From Stercoripulliclostridium_A sp964480195 (GTDB taxonomy: Bacteria > Bacillota > Clostridia > Christensenellales > DTU072), in NCBI GenBank assembly GCA_964480195.1, contig CAYZOJ010000001.1:8888-72887 (forward strand): a stretch of 64,000 nt of DNA, in the 5' to 3' direction. Each line of letters begins with the position of its first letter. Position 1 is the stretch's first letter. Shown piece after piece: positions 35,367 to 43,114 of this stretch. The position numbers were made by a program, and so were the translations under genes. Under the pieces are notes generated by a model that saw nothing but the letters and a program-made list of their open reading frames with translations, had not been told where the DNA came from and made no database searches.

Positions 35367-36734
35367 TTATTTCCTGTCACTCTTTTTGACGTAATCGGTT
35401 ACGGGCGATACCGACGTGTACTTGGGACGTATCATCTTACCGCCGTTGGCAATCTCCTCTATGCGATGTGCCGAAAGTCCCGCAATGCGCGCGGTAGCGA
35501 ATATCGCGGTGTAGAACTCGACGGGTATACCCAACATCGTATATATGAAGCTCGTGTAAAAATCGACGTTTGCCGATACGCCTTTATAAATCTTGCGTTT
35601 TTCCGATATCGTTTCGGGGGCAAGGCGCTCGATCTTACGATAGAAATTATACTGCTCTTCCATATCCTTTTCGACCGCAAGAGGCTTGATAAAGCTACGC
35701 AATATCTTTACGCGCGGATCCGAAACGGAATAGACCGCGTGCCCTACGCCGTATATTTTGCCGGTTTTGTCGTACGCCTTTCCGTCTATGATTTCGGCAA
35801 GATAAGCTTTTAGGTCTTCGTCCGAATGACTGCGTGCGTTTTTATAAATATCCGCCATCATTCCCGGGACCTTGGCGCAAGCTCCGCCGTGCCTGAATCC
35901 TTTTACGGACGCCAACGCCGACGACAACGCCGAGTAAGTATCGGTACCCGAACTCGATACTATGTGCTCCACAAACGCCGAATTGTCGCCACCTCCGTTA
36001 TCCGCTTGCAGTACAAGACAGACGTCCAATATCTTGGCTTCGAGAGGCGTATATTCGCCGTTAGGTCTTATCATACGCAATATGTTTTCCGCGGTGGAAA
36101 GTCCCGTAACGTCGGGTTTACGGAGCGTTACGGGTTCATCTCCGCGCATACGCTTTGCGTTATAAATAACCGAACCGATAACGGGAAGTTTTGCGATGAT
36201 ACTCAAACTCTGAGCTACCACGTGGTCGATATCGAGGGATTCCGGCTCGGGGTCTTCGTCGTACAAGTCGAGTACGCTTTTTTGTAACATCGTCATTATG
36301 TTCGCATTCGCGGGAGCTGTAAGGCAGTTATCGACGACGCTTTCGGGAAGCGCGCGAAGAGATGCGAGTATTTCCGTAAATGCCTTCAAATTTTCGTCGG
36401 TCGGAAGTTTGCCGAACAGTAAAAGATATACGACTTCTTCAAATCCGAACCTCTTTTCTTTGACAAAACCTTTGACTATGCTTTCTACCGATATTCCTCG
36501 ATAATACAGCGATCCCGCGCAAGGCACGATTTCGCCGTCCTTATTCTTCTTTGTCGCAACAGGCTCTGCGACTCGGGTAAGTCCTACCTGTACGCCGATA
36601 CCGTTGATGTTGCGAAGACCTTTCGGCAGTCCGTTCTCCGCATAGGCGGAGTCGTTTATCTTTGCAGAATCCACTGCCAAACGGCTAAGTTCTTTGATTT
36701 TTTTGCGATTTGCGACTATTTCTTGTTTTGCCAT
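35367..36734 (-). CDS. Citrate synthase-like protein with altered catalytic histidines
   Basis: 455 residues, type III-like citrate/2-methylcitrate synthase of the clostridial form. Clear landmarks: YYRGISVESI, SSGTDTYSALSSALASVKG, FRHGGAC (His282), IYGVGHAVYSVSDPR (His332, Asp339) and ATARIAGLSAHRIEE (binding Arg). The usual HAEHGGGNNS-type element reads QADNGGGDNS, so the catalytic histidine (pig His274 equivalent) is Asn246 and the preceding His is Gln243. The codon at Asn246 is AAC. Condensation by the normal route should be impaired. GGAG is 8 bases before the ATG. It sits between a surface protein gene and GH20 with gaps of 25 and 14 bases, an odd home for a TCA enzyme. Confidence 0.85.
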   Translation of the reverse strand: MAKQEIVANRKKIKELSRLAVDSAKINDSAYAENGLPKGLRNINGIGVQVGLTRVAEPVATKKNKDGEIVPCAGSLYYRGISVESIVKGFVKEKRFGFEEVVYLLLFGKLPTDENLKAFTEILASLRALPESVVDNCLTAPANANIMTMLQKSVLDLYDEDPEPESLDIDHVVAQSLSIIAKLPVIGSVIYNAKRMRGDEPVTLRKPDVTGLSTAENILRMIRPNGEYTPLEAKILDVCLVLQADNGGGDNSAFVEHIVSSSGTDTYSALSSALASVKGFRHGGACAKVPGMMADIYKNARSHSDEDLKAYLAEIIDGKAYDKTGKIYGVGHAVYSVSDPRVKILRSFIKPLAVEKDMEEQYNFYRKIERLAPETISEKRKIYKGVSANVDFYTSFIYTMLGIPVEFYTAIFATARIAGLSAHRIEEIANGGKMIRPKYTSVSPVTDYVKKSDRK

Positions 36735-36759
36735 GTCCTATCTCCGATTTCCCGATGTC

Positions 36760-39700
36760 CTAATCTCTATACTTGATGTAGCGTTTTTCTCTCTTCTTCT
36801 TGACGCGCACCGATATGAATATAATCAACACGATTACGACTACCGCCGCCGCGATGACGATTATGTACATCTGCGATCCCGCTTCCGAGGTACGGGCGAT
36901 AACCACGCCCGACGCGCCCGTTACGTTGATTTTGACGTCGTCGCCGTCTATTACGACGTCGCGAACGTATATGAGTTCACCGCTACGACTTACGGTAAAG
37001 AATGCGAGTTCTTCCGTGTTTCCTGCGTCTTCCGGGAGCGTAAACGTAAGGTATATTTCGCCGTCCGGTGTAATTTCGGCATCGCCTACGCTGTATTTGA
37101 TGTTGTAATACTTATACGCGCTCTTGTCTTCGAGAGTGGTATACGCGCTCTTTGCGTCGTTAAACGCCGTGAGTATCCTCGACGTGTCTGCGTCCTTGAC
37201 CGTAATGACGGTTTCCGCGTCGAATTTTCCGTCGAAAGTTGCTTCGACTTCGCCGTCCTCTTCGCCGGTCGCGTTTATTTGCGGTGCGTAGATTTTTACG
37301 GTAGCGTCAAGATAAATAAAATCGTAATTGTCGTCTTTGGCTCCGTACGGCGTTACCTTATAAGTTCCAGCGACCGAGGGTAGATCTACCGACGGTTTGA
37401 CTTTAAGGTCGTCCTCGCCGTCGCCACCGCAGAATCCCTCGTAATAGAATTCGGCACGGAACTCGGAACCTTCTATCGCCTCTATATCCTCTATCGAGAT
37501 GTTGAGTTCGGCTTTTTTGATTTTGAAATTATATGACGTCGAACCGCCGAGTACGTAATTTTTGTTGCCTATCGCTATCTTTAGCGTATGTGTGCCCGCG
37601 CCGATGAAGTCGCCGTCGTAAGTTTTGATTACGCCGAGATCTTCTTCCGTGTCGCCCTCGCGAAGACCGCGGAAAGAGTATTTAACGTCGTCTTTGTGAA
37701 CGGAACCGTCATACGACGTACCGCTACCCGAGAAAGAAACCGTTATGCGTATGGGATTTACCTTAACGGTTACGTCCGCTTCGCACTCGTCGTAATTGGG
37801 GTCTTCCGGCGAGAATACAACCTTGCAAGTGCGGGTTTCGGATTCTTTGAAATCGAGCGTTTCATCGTTTGCCCACGCAAGAGTTCCTTTGAGAGTAGCT
37901 TCCTTTGCTCCGTAAAATTCGAGTTCGGGAACCGCTATCTCGGATAACAAGGTACCGGGATCCGCATTTACGGTGATATTGTCGGTCGTTTCAGGAAGCG
38001 CGCGGGTTATTTTGAGCCCGCTCGTTTCGAACAGAACCGTCGCAAGGTAGTTCTCGGAAGAATGGCTGATGCCTTTGTTTATGTATTCGTACGTCGCGTA
38101 ACCTACGGTCGACGTGCCGATGTAGGCGTTTTCGCCCTCGATTCTCGTAAGAGATACTTCTAACTCTATACTTTCTGCGGTATCGCCGTTTGCAAGTCCC
38201 TCTATCGTATATGCGGGCTTGGGATCTGCTTCCCCGTACTTTTTGGTTTGGGGCGTTACCTTGACGGTCAACGTCGCGGGGGTTATCTTGTACGTTCCCG
38301 ATACGAACGTGATTTCGTAATCGGGGTTTTCTTCTGCCAAATTGCCTGCCGATATCGGATAGCTACCTACTTTAGCTTCCGTTTCGCACGCAAGAGCTCC
38401 GCTCAATGTCGCTTCCGGACTCGTCGTAAAGGTAAGTTCCGCAAGCTCCTCGCCGTATACCGACGATACATCGTCCGCCGTAACCGTTATCGCAAGTTTC
38501 GATACGGTAAGAGTGCCGTCCGCGCCTGCTTTAAACGTGTAACCGTCGGACACAGCCTCCGACAAATCGAGTCCGAGAGTGTGGTTTCCTGCCGAATAAA
38601 CCGAGTCTTCCTCGTGTTTAACGCCGTCTACGAGTACGATTATACCGCTTACTCCGCTCGGGACTTCCGTCGAATCGCCGTAACGAACGGTAAATTCGGG
38701 GGACACGCCGTAATCAATCGTCTTGTCGCAAACGACCAACGTCATTTGGGCCTTGTTTATGATTATAGTCGCCTCTGCTGAAACGGATTTATAGTTGGAA
38801 GTTTCGCATTTAGTAACGATTATTTCGATTTTGCCGGCTTTGCTAAACGAAAGAACGTTGCCATCGAACGAACCGACATCCGAATAGCCTTCTTTTACTT
38901 CGTACGTATAGCGGTCGGGCTCGTTGCCGTCGGTATTCCCGCCCGTTGCAGTAACGGTTACGGTATGTCCGAATACGACTTCATTTGCGCAGTCAAGCGT
39001 AATCGCGGACTGCTCGGCTTTTTCGATGACAACCTCGACTTTCGGGTTGACGAGTTTATAGTTGCCGTCCGTAAAACCTATGACCTCGAACGAATACGTG
39101 CCCGCGCCTTGCATTGCGGTTATGTCCGCCTTTTCTGCGGGAGTGAGCATTTTGCCCGTAACGCTTAACTTTCGAGTTTTGTTGTCGACATCCGTAAACG
39201 ACGCTTCGACGATATGTTCTTTGCCGTCGTAAACGAGATTGTTTCCGTCGCTTCCTAAAATTCCGTCATATTGTACGTAGACTTCCTTGGGATTAACCTT
39301 GTAGACGACGTAATCGTTTCCTTCTTCCGCCTCTTTGAATGTAAGGTTATAATATTTATCGGCACTTCCGGATGTCGAGTCTATCGACACTCTGAGTTTG
39401 TAATTTCCTACATCCCCCATTGTCTGCCCGTCCAAAGGCTCAAACGAGAATTTAGGCAAAAGACGGACGCTTACTACCGCGCCTTCCAAACTCCATTCGT
39501 GCGTGGTCAAACTCGGCATACGACCCGTTCCCGCATACTCGCCCTCGTATCCGCTTACGAAAGAAACGGTAACGTTACGCTTGACTATCTTGCCGTTTCC
39601 GACATAATCTTCGGGTGCCTTATAGTTGGTTTTGTCCGCGCCCGAAAGCGTAAACGTATAAGTTACGTTTGTCTTATCGGTGATGTCGAGAGTGTCAAAC

Positions 39701-42342
39701 TTCATTGTCGCTTCGACTATAACCTCGTCGCCTTCGACAATTCCGATTACGTCGCTTTGTCTGACTTCGGCGGGCAACGCGTCATAGCTGTTGTCCCATT
39801 CCTTGGTGTCGGTCAACGTTCCCGTGTTGTAACTCATACTCAACTGATACGGCTCTATGCGGAAACTTACCTGTCGCGATCCCATCCTTATGCCGTCTTT
39901 GTTGGCGTAAACTACCGTAAGCGTGTACTGCTCTTTGTCCGTTACGTTTGCGTCAACGGGCGCCCTACCGCCGTTATATATGACGGATACGCCGTAACCT
40001 TCGGGTTTACCAAGCTTCGATGTCGGGAATTCGACGGCTTTTCCGGAATACTCAACTCTGGACGAGAATACGTCGGAGTCCCACTGGATGTATTCGACCT
40101 TGACTTCGAGAGAACTGAGTTTCTCGCTCATCTCGGTATCGAGTACTACCGCGGTACGATCTGCGTCGTAAGAATATTGCTCTTTTGTAAGAGCTATTTG
40201 GTTACCGCCGTTGTCGCGAGCGATGATTTGAGCTACGTAAGCACCGTCTTTAACAGTAACGGAGAAGTTAATCTTCTGTCCGACATAGTAAGTGGATGCG
40301 AATGTGGACGCGTCGGGCAACGTTACCGATACTTTATCCTCGCACGAATACTCTAACGTTTTTACAAAACGCGCGTATACCGTGCCGTAAATTCCCGCGT
40401 CTTCTTCGGGAGCGTAATCGTTGCTGTCTTTGTATACGATACCTTCGTCTTTGTATCTGTATTCGACGCTAAAGCCGTCGTCTATATTCGTGCAATTAAA
40501 GCTTATCTTGCCGTCAGCGCTCTTTACCGCGTTTATCTTGCCGTTACGGGAATCGTAACACAACGTGTTGCCTACGTCGCCCGTGAGTACGAAGGGGTTT
40601 TCCGTTCCGTCTTTTTTGGTGAGGCTTACAAAATACCATGCGTTTTTAACGGTTGTGGCTTTTGCTTCCCTATATCCGCCCGCCACGCCGTACATATTGG
40701 TCGACGTTCCGAGCGCGACAAACGTTACCGCACTCAAAATGTTTTGGTAAGTACCGCGATTTACGCAACCTACCACACCGCCGGAATTGCCGAACGCGGA
40801 TACCGTCGCACGGGTTTCGACATTGTAAATCTTGCCGTTTTCGGAATAGCCAACAAGAGATCCTACATACTCCGTACCCGTTATTACGCAGTTCGACGTA
40901 ATCGTCAAATTCTTGATCTCCGCACCGTCGCGGATATATCCGAATATGCCTACGTAAGACGCGTCGCCGGATTCCGACACGTTCTTGTAACTATCGAGTT
41001 TGTGATATTTGCCGTCGAATACTCCGCGGAACGCGGTATCCGAATCGACGTCGCCGATAGGCGTTTGCTCGGACGTGAAAGTTATGTCCGCGCCGAGAGC
41101 AAAATACTCGCCGACGTAAGTTTCTTTATAAGTGTTTACGGCTTCCGCAAGATACGCGAACTGCGTTTCCGTTTTAATCACATAGGGATTTTGTTCACTG
41201 CCCCATTCATCTTCGGAAGTTACGTCCTTATCGAATTTGCGGACGGTTACCGCGGTTTGTACCGCCGTTTTGTTAGTGCTGTCGCGGAATTCGTATATAA
41301 CCGGTCCCGCATACGCCGTGTGGTTATCGACGGAATACATTCTTACCCACTTGCGTTGAGAAACAATCTGAGCACCGAATAAATCGTTAAGGTCCTCGGA
41401 GTTGAGTTCAACGTCCGTTATGCCCTTTACGCTATTTGCACTACTCGATATTTCGACAGCCGTTTTGTCGTAAGAATCGGTAGCTCCTCCGCCTATTGCT
41501 TTGACGTTACCGCCGTAACTTGCAAAAGAATTGTCAAAATACGACAGGTACGGAGTTCCCGTATCGCTCGTTCTACCGCCTATTACACCGCCGACATTGA
41601 GCGGTGACGGGTTTTGCGAAGATACTTCCGCTATCGAATACGAGTACGCAAGCGTTCCCGAATTCTTGCCTACCAAGCCTCCTATGTATGCGTTTAACGC
41701 GGAAGCCGTCGCTTTCCCGGACGCGAACGAAAAACGTATTATACCGTCGTTCACTCCGACTAAACCGCCGATTTCGGAATATCCGCTGACCGTTCCGTTA
41801 AAGAACGAGCTCTCTATTTTACCCTTGTTTATGCCGACAAGACCGCCGACCGTCGGGTAAATGTCGCCGTCGACATTTGCGTCGTACACGCCGAGTTTGG
41901 TTATCTCACCCGAGGTACCGACATATCCGAAAAGTCCCGCCGTACCCGAAGTTGCCGTCAACGAGTAGTTCGAGATGATTTTGCCGTTACCGTCGAACTT
42001 GCCGTCAAACGGATACGCCTCCGTGCCTATCGGGCTGATTTCCGTTCCGTCGAGATCCAAATCGTTGCCGAGTCTGTACCAAGCGGTTCCGTAAGCGACT
42101 CCGTCTTTTGAGCCTCCGGCATTCACTTGCTCTGCAAAGAATACGAATTCCGCCTCGTTGTTGATAAAGAACGGGGCATTCTCCGAGGTTCCGGAACCCA
42201 TAAGTTCCGTGACGACCTCGCCTTCTTCGTCAAGAGCGACGGCTCTCATAGCGGGATTAAGCCCGACAAAAAGCATCGCAAATGCCAATGCGACTATCGT
42301 GATAGTAACGAATATAAACTTTCGGTTCGTCTTTATATACAT
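36760..42342 (-). CDS. Large GLUG/MBG-repeat surface protein with C-terminal membrane anchor
   Basis: 1860 residues. N-terminal signal or anchor (KFIFVTITIVALAFAMLFVGL, residues about 8-28). Residues about 60-330 and 400-600 are GLUG-type beta-helix repeats (IGGLVGVNDG, VGGLVGINKG, VGSLVGYSENG). Then come MBG/YDG-type Ig-like modules (SVYGEELAELTFT, KKYGEADPKPAYTI, MSYNTGTLTDTKEWDNSYDA). The end is a transmembrane helix (MYIIVIAAAVVVIVLIIFIS) with a Lys/Arg-rich tail rather than LPXTG. Likely a cell-surface adhesin or glycan-binding protein. AAGG precedes the ATG, and a promoter lies upstream. It leads the operon running down to 30061. Confidence 0.85.
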   Translation of the reverse strand: MYIKTNRKFIFVTITIVALAFAMLFVGLNPAMRAVALDEEGEVVTELMGSGTSENAPFFINNEAEFVFFAEQVNAGGSKDGVAYGTAWYRLGNDLDLDGTEISPIGTEAYPFDGKFDGNGKIISNYSLTATSGTAGLFGYVGTSGEITKLGVYDANVDGDIYPTVGGLVGINKGKIESSFFNGTVSGYSEIGGLVGVNDGIIRFSFASGKATASALNAYIGGLVGKNSGTLAYSYSIAEVSSQNPSPLNVGGVIGGRTSDTGTPYLSYFDNSFASYGGNVKAIGGGATDSYDKTAVEISSSANSVKGITDVELNSEDLNDLFGAQIVSQRKWVRMYSVDNHTAYAGPVIYEFRDSTNKTAVQTAVTVRKFDKDVTSEDEWGSEQNPYVIKTETQFAYLAEAVNTYKETYVGEYFALGADITFTSEQTPIGDVDSDTAFRGVFDGKYHKLDSYKNVSESGDASYVGIFGYIRDGAEIKNLTITSNCVITGTEYVGSLVGYSENGKIYNVETRATVSAFGNSGGVVGCVNRGTYQNILSAVTFVALGTSTNMYGVAGGYREAKATTVKNAWYFVSLTKKDGTENPFVLTGDVGNTLCYDSRNGKINAVKSADGKISFNCTNIDDGFSVEYRYKDEGIVYKDSNDYAPEEDAGIYGTVYARFVKTLEYSCEDKVSVTLPDASTFASTYYVGQKINFSVTVKDGAYVAQIIARDNGGNQIALTKEQYSYDADRTAVVLDTEMSEKLSSLEVKVEYIQWDSDVFSSRVEYSGKAVEFPTSKLGKPEGYGVSVIYNGGRAPVDANVTDKEQYTLTVVYANKDGIRMGSRQVSFRIEPYQLSMSYNTGTLTDTKEWDNSYDALPAEVRQSDVIGIVEGDEVIVEATMKFDTLDITDKTNVTYTFTLSGADKTNYKAPEDYVGNGKIVKRNVTVSFVSGYEGEYAGTGRMPSLTTHEWSLEGAVVSVRLLPKFSFEPLDGQTMGDVGNYKLRVSIDSTSGSADKYYNLTFKEAEEGNDYVVYKVNPKEVYVQYDGILGSDGNNLVYDGKEHIVEASFTDVDNKTRKLSVTGKMLTPAEKADITAMQGAGTYSFEVIGFTDGNYKLVNPKVEVVIEKAEQSAITLDCANEVVFGHTVTVTATGGNTDGNEPDRYTYEVKEGYSDVGSFDGNVLSFSKAGKIEIIVTKCETSNYKSVSAEATIIINKAQMTLVVCDKTIDYGVSPEFTVRYGDSTEVPSGVSGIIVLVDGVKHEEDSVYSAGNHTLGLDLSEAVSDGYTFKAGADGTLTVSKLAITVTADDVSSVYGEELAELTFTTSPEATLSGALACETEAKVGSYPISAGNLAEENPDYEITFVSGTYKITPATLTVKVTPQTKKYGEADPKPAYTIEGLANGDTAESIELEVSLTRIEGENAYIGTSTVGYATYEYINKGISHSSENYLATVLFETSGLKITRALPETTDNITVNADPGTLLSEIAVPELEFYGAKEATLKGTLAWANDETLDFKESETRTCKVVFSPEDPNYDECEADVTVKVNPIRITVSFSGSGTSYDGSVHKDDVKYSFRGLREGDTEEDLGVIKTYDGDFIGAGTHTLKIAIGNKNYVLGGSTSYNFKIKKAELNISIEDIEAIEGSEFRAEFYYEGFCGGDGEDDLKVKPSVDLPSVAGTYKVTPYGAKDDNYDFIYLDATVKIYAPQINATGEEDGEVEATFDGKFDAETVITVKDADTSRILTAFNDAKSAYTTLEDKSAYKYYNIKYSVGDAEITPDGEIYLTFTLPEDAGNTEELAFFTVSRSGELIYVRDVVIDGDDVKINVTGASGVVIARTSEAGSQMYIIVIAAAVVVIVLIIFISVRVKKKREKRYIKYRD

Positions 42343-42374
42343 ACGCGCACCTTAAAATATAAATATACATAAGC

Positions 42375-42403
42375 ATTATAGCATAGATATATAGAAAAGT
42401 AAA
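42375..42403 (-). promoter_or_regulatory. Predicted promoter of the GLUG/MBG-citrate synthase-GH20 operon
   Basis: Minus strand -35 TTTACT (42398-42403), 17 bp AT-rich spacer, -10 TATAAT (42375-42380), about 33 bases before the start. Confidence 0.65.
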
Positions 42404-42469
42404 TATTAAAAGTGAATCTCAAAAAAATATGCGAGAAGGCTTAGTGCTAAGATGGGCTGACGGAATGAT

Positions 42470-42615
42470 GTTTGCCTTACGGCAATGAGGCTTGCGCAAT
42501 GATGTTGCCTTCGGCAATACTGCTTGCGCAATGAAATCTTGCTTTGCAAGATGAAATCCGCATTCGCGGGTGAAATCTGCCTACGGCAGGTGAAATATTC
42601 GCTTCGCGAATGTTG
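42470..42615. repeat. Mini-hairpin array with GTGAAAT/ATGAAAT linkers
   Basis: Stems TTGCC/GGCAA (twice), TCTTGC/GCAAGA, CCGC/GCGG, CTGCC/GGCAG and ATTCGC/GCGAAT with 3-4 base loops; two GCTTGCGCAATG units look like half-decayed copies. Linkers are ATGAAAT or GGTGAAAT, the reverse complement of the linkers at 19929-20031. The CTGCC, CCGC and CTTGC stems occur in both loci. Confidence 0.75.
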
Positions 42616-42616
42616 T

Positions 42617-42693
42617 GGTATTTAGGAGCAGAATGACAATCCCTCAGTCTACGCCGTAAACGGCGTATCCAGCTCCCTTTACACAAAGGAGCC
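42617..42693. repeat. Clostridial-type intergenic repeat (GGTATTTAGGAGC... AGCTCCCTTTACACA)
   Basis: Starts with the same GGTATTTAGGAGC-GAATGACAATCCCTC end as the element at 19719, then a TACGCCG/CGGCGTA hairpin and an AGCTCCCTTTACACAAAGGAGCC-like block that resembles a repeat common between genes in Clostridia genomes (from memory, not searched). From 42694 to 42823 the DNA is AT-rich and I see nothing recognisable in it beyond a small GCC/GGC hairpin. Confidence 0.55.
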
Positions 42694-42823
42694 TTAAAAC
42701 TTGCGTAAATTTACTGGTTTTCTTCTAAATTTACCTATTTTTCGATGTTAATACTATCGTTCTATAGCGAAATACAGCCGTCAAGATGAACAATACTGTC
42801 GCCAATTATAGGCGCATTGTGTA

Positions 42824-42967
42824 GCTCTCGGTGGGATATTTAGTCATATAACGCAAGAAAATCCGAGCGGAAGCAGTACAAGCGTACGCGGGCGAGGATT
42901 TGGGCGCCCGTAAGGGCTTAACAAGCCCTTTATCTTGCGTTAGAGGGCTGAAGAGCACAGCGAGAGC
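42824..42967 (+). ncRNA. 144-nt structured element, copy B (candidate RNA; strand uncertain)
   Basis: Same length as copy A with no gaps. The main helix is TAACGCAAGA (42849-42858) with TCTTGCGTTA (42933-42942), three base pairs changed on both sides relative to copy A. The outer helix GCTCTCG/CGAGAGC is unchanged; inside it one C-G has become T-A and two pairs are broken. The internal hairpins GTAC-AAGC-GTAC and GGGCTT-AAC-AAGCCC are retained, and AAATCC/GGATTT pairs better than in copy A. As in copy A it is followed directly by the long inverted repeat and a gene 3' end. Confidence 0.6.
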
Positions 42968-42979
42968 GTATATAGTGGG

Positions 42980-43114
42980 GAGCAAGTAAAACCCGAAAAA
43001 TTAAAAATAGGCTATCCGCTAACGTTCTCCGTATAAGAAAAATAGACTAACGTGTTGCCGTCAGCCTATTACTTTTCTAATCATACCCGCCTATTTTTCG
43101 GGTTTTACTTGCTC
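42980..43114. repeat. Long inverted repeat reaching into the 3' end of the DUF6067-like gene (copy B)
   Basis: Left arm (42980-43012) GAGCAAGTAAAACCCGAAAA... then TTAAAAATAGGC; right arm (43089-43114) is its reverse complement apart from the same AT-rich insertion. The right arm covers the last codons and stop of the adjacent gene (AGC AAG TAA). Both arms here carry GAGCAAG where copy A carries GACAAA. Confidence 0.75.
43036..43070 (-). terminator. Terminator of the GH2/DUF6067 operon
   Basis: Minus strand stem AATAGGCTGACG / CGTTAGTCTATT (12 bp with three G.T pairs) followed by TTTTTCTT. It lies in the loop of the inverted repeat, as does the unrelated terminator sequence at 20252. Confidence 0.75.

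Noticed and set aside
42477..42686. A 69-codon minus-strand frame in the second repeat region.
   Set aside because: Composed of the hairpin array and intergenic repeat read as codons; no ribosome site.
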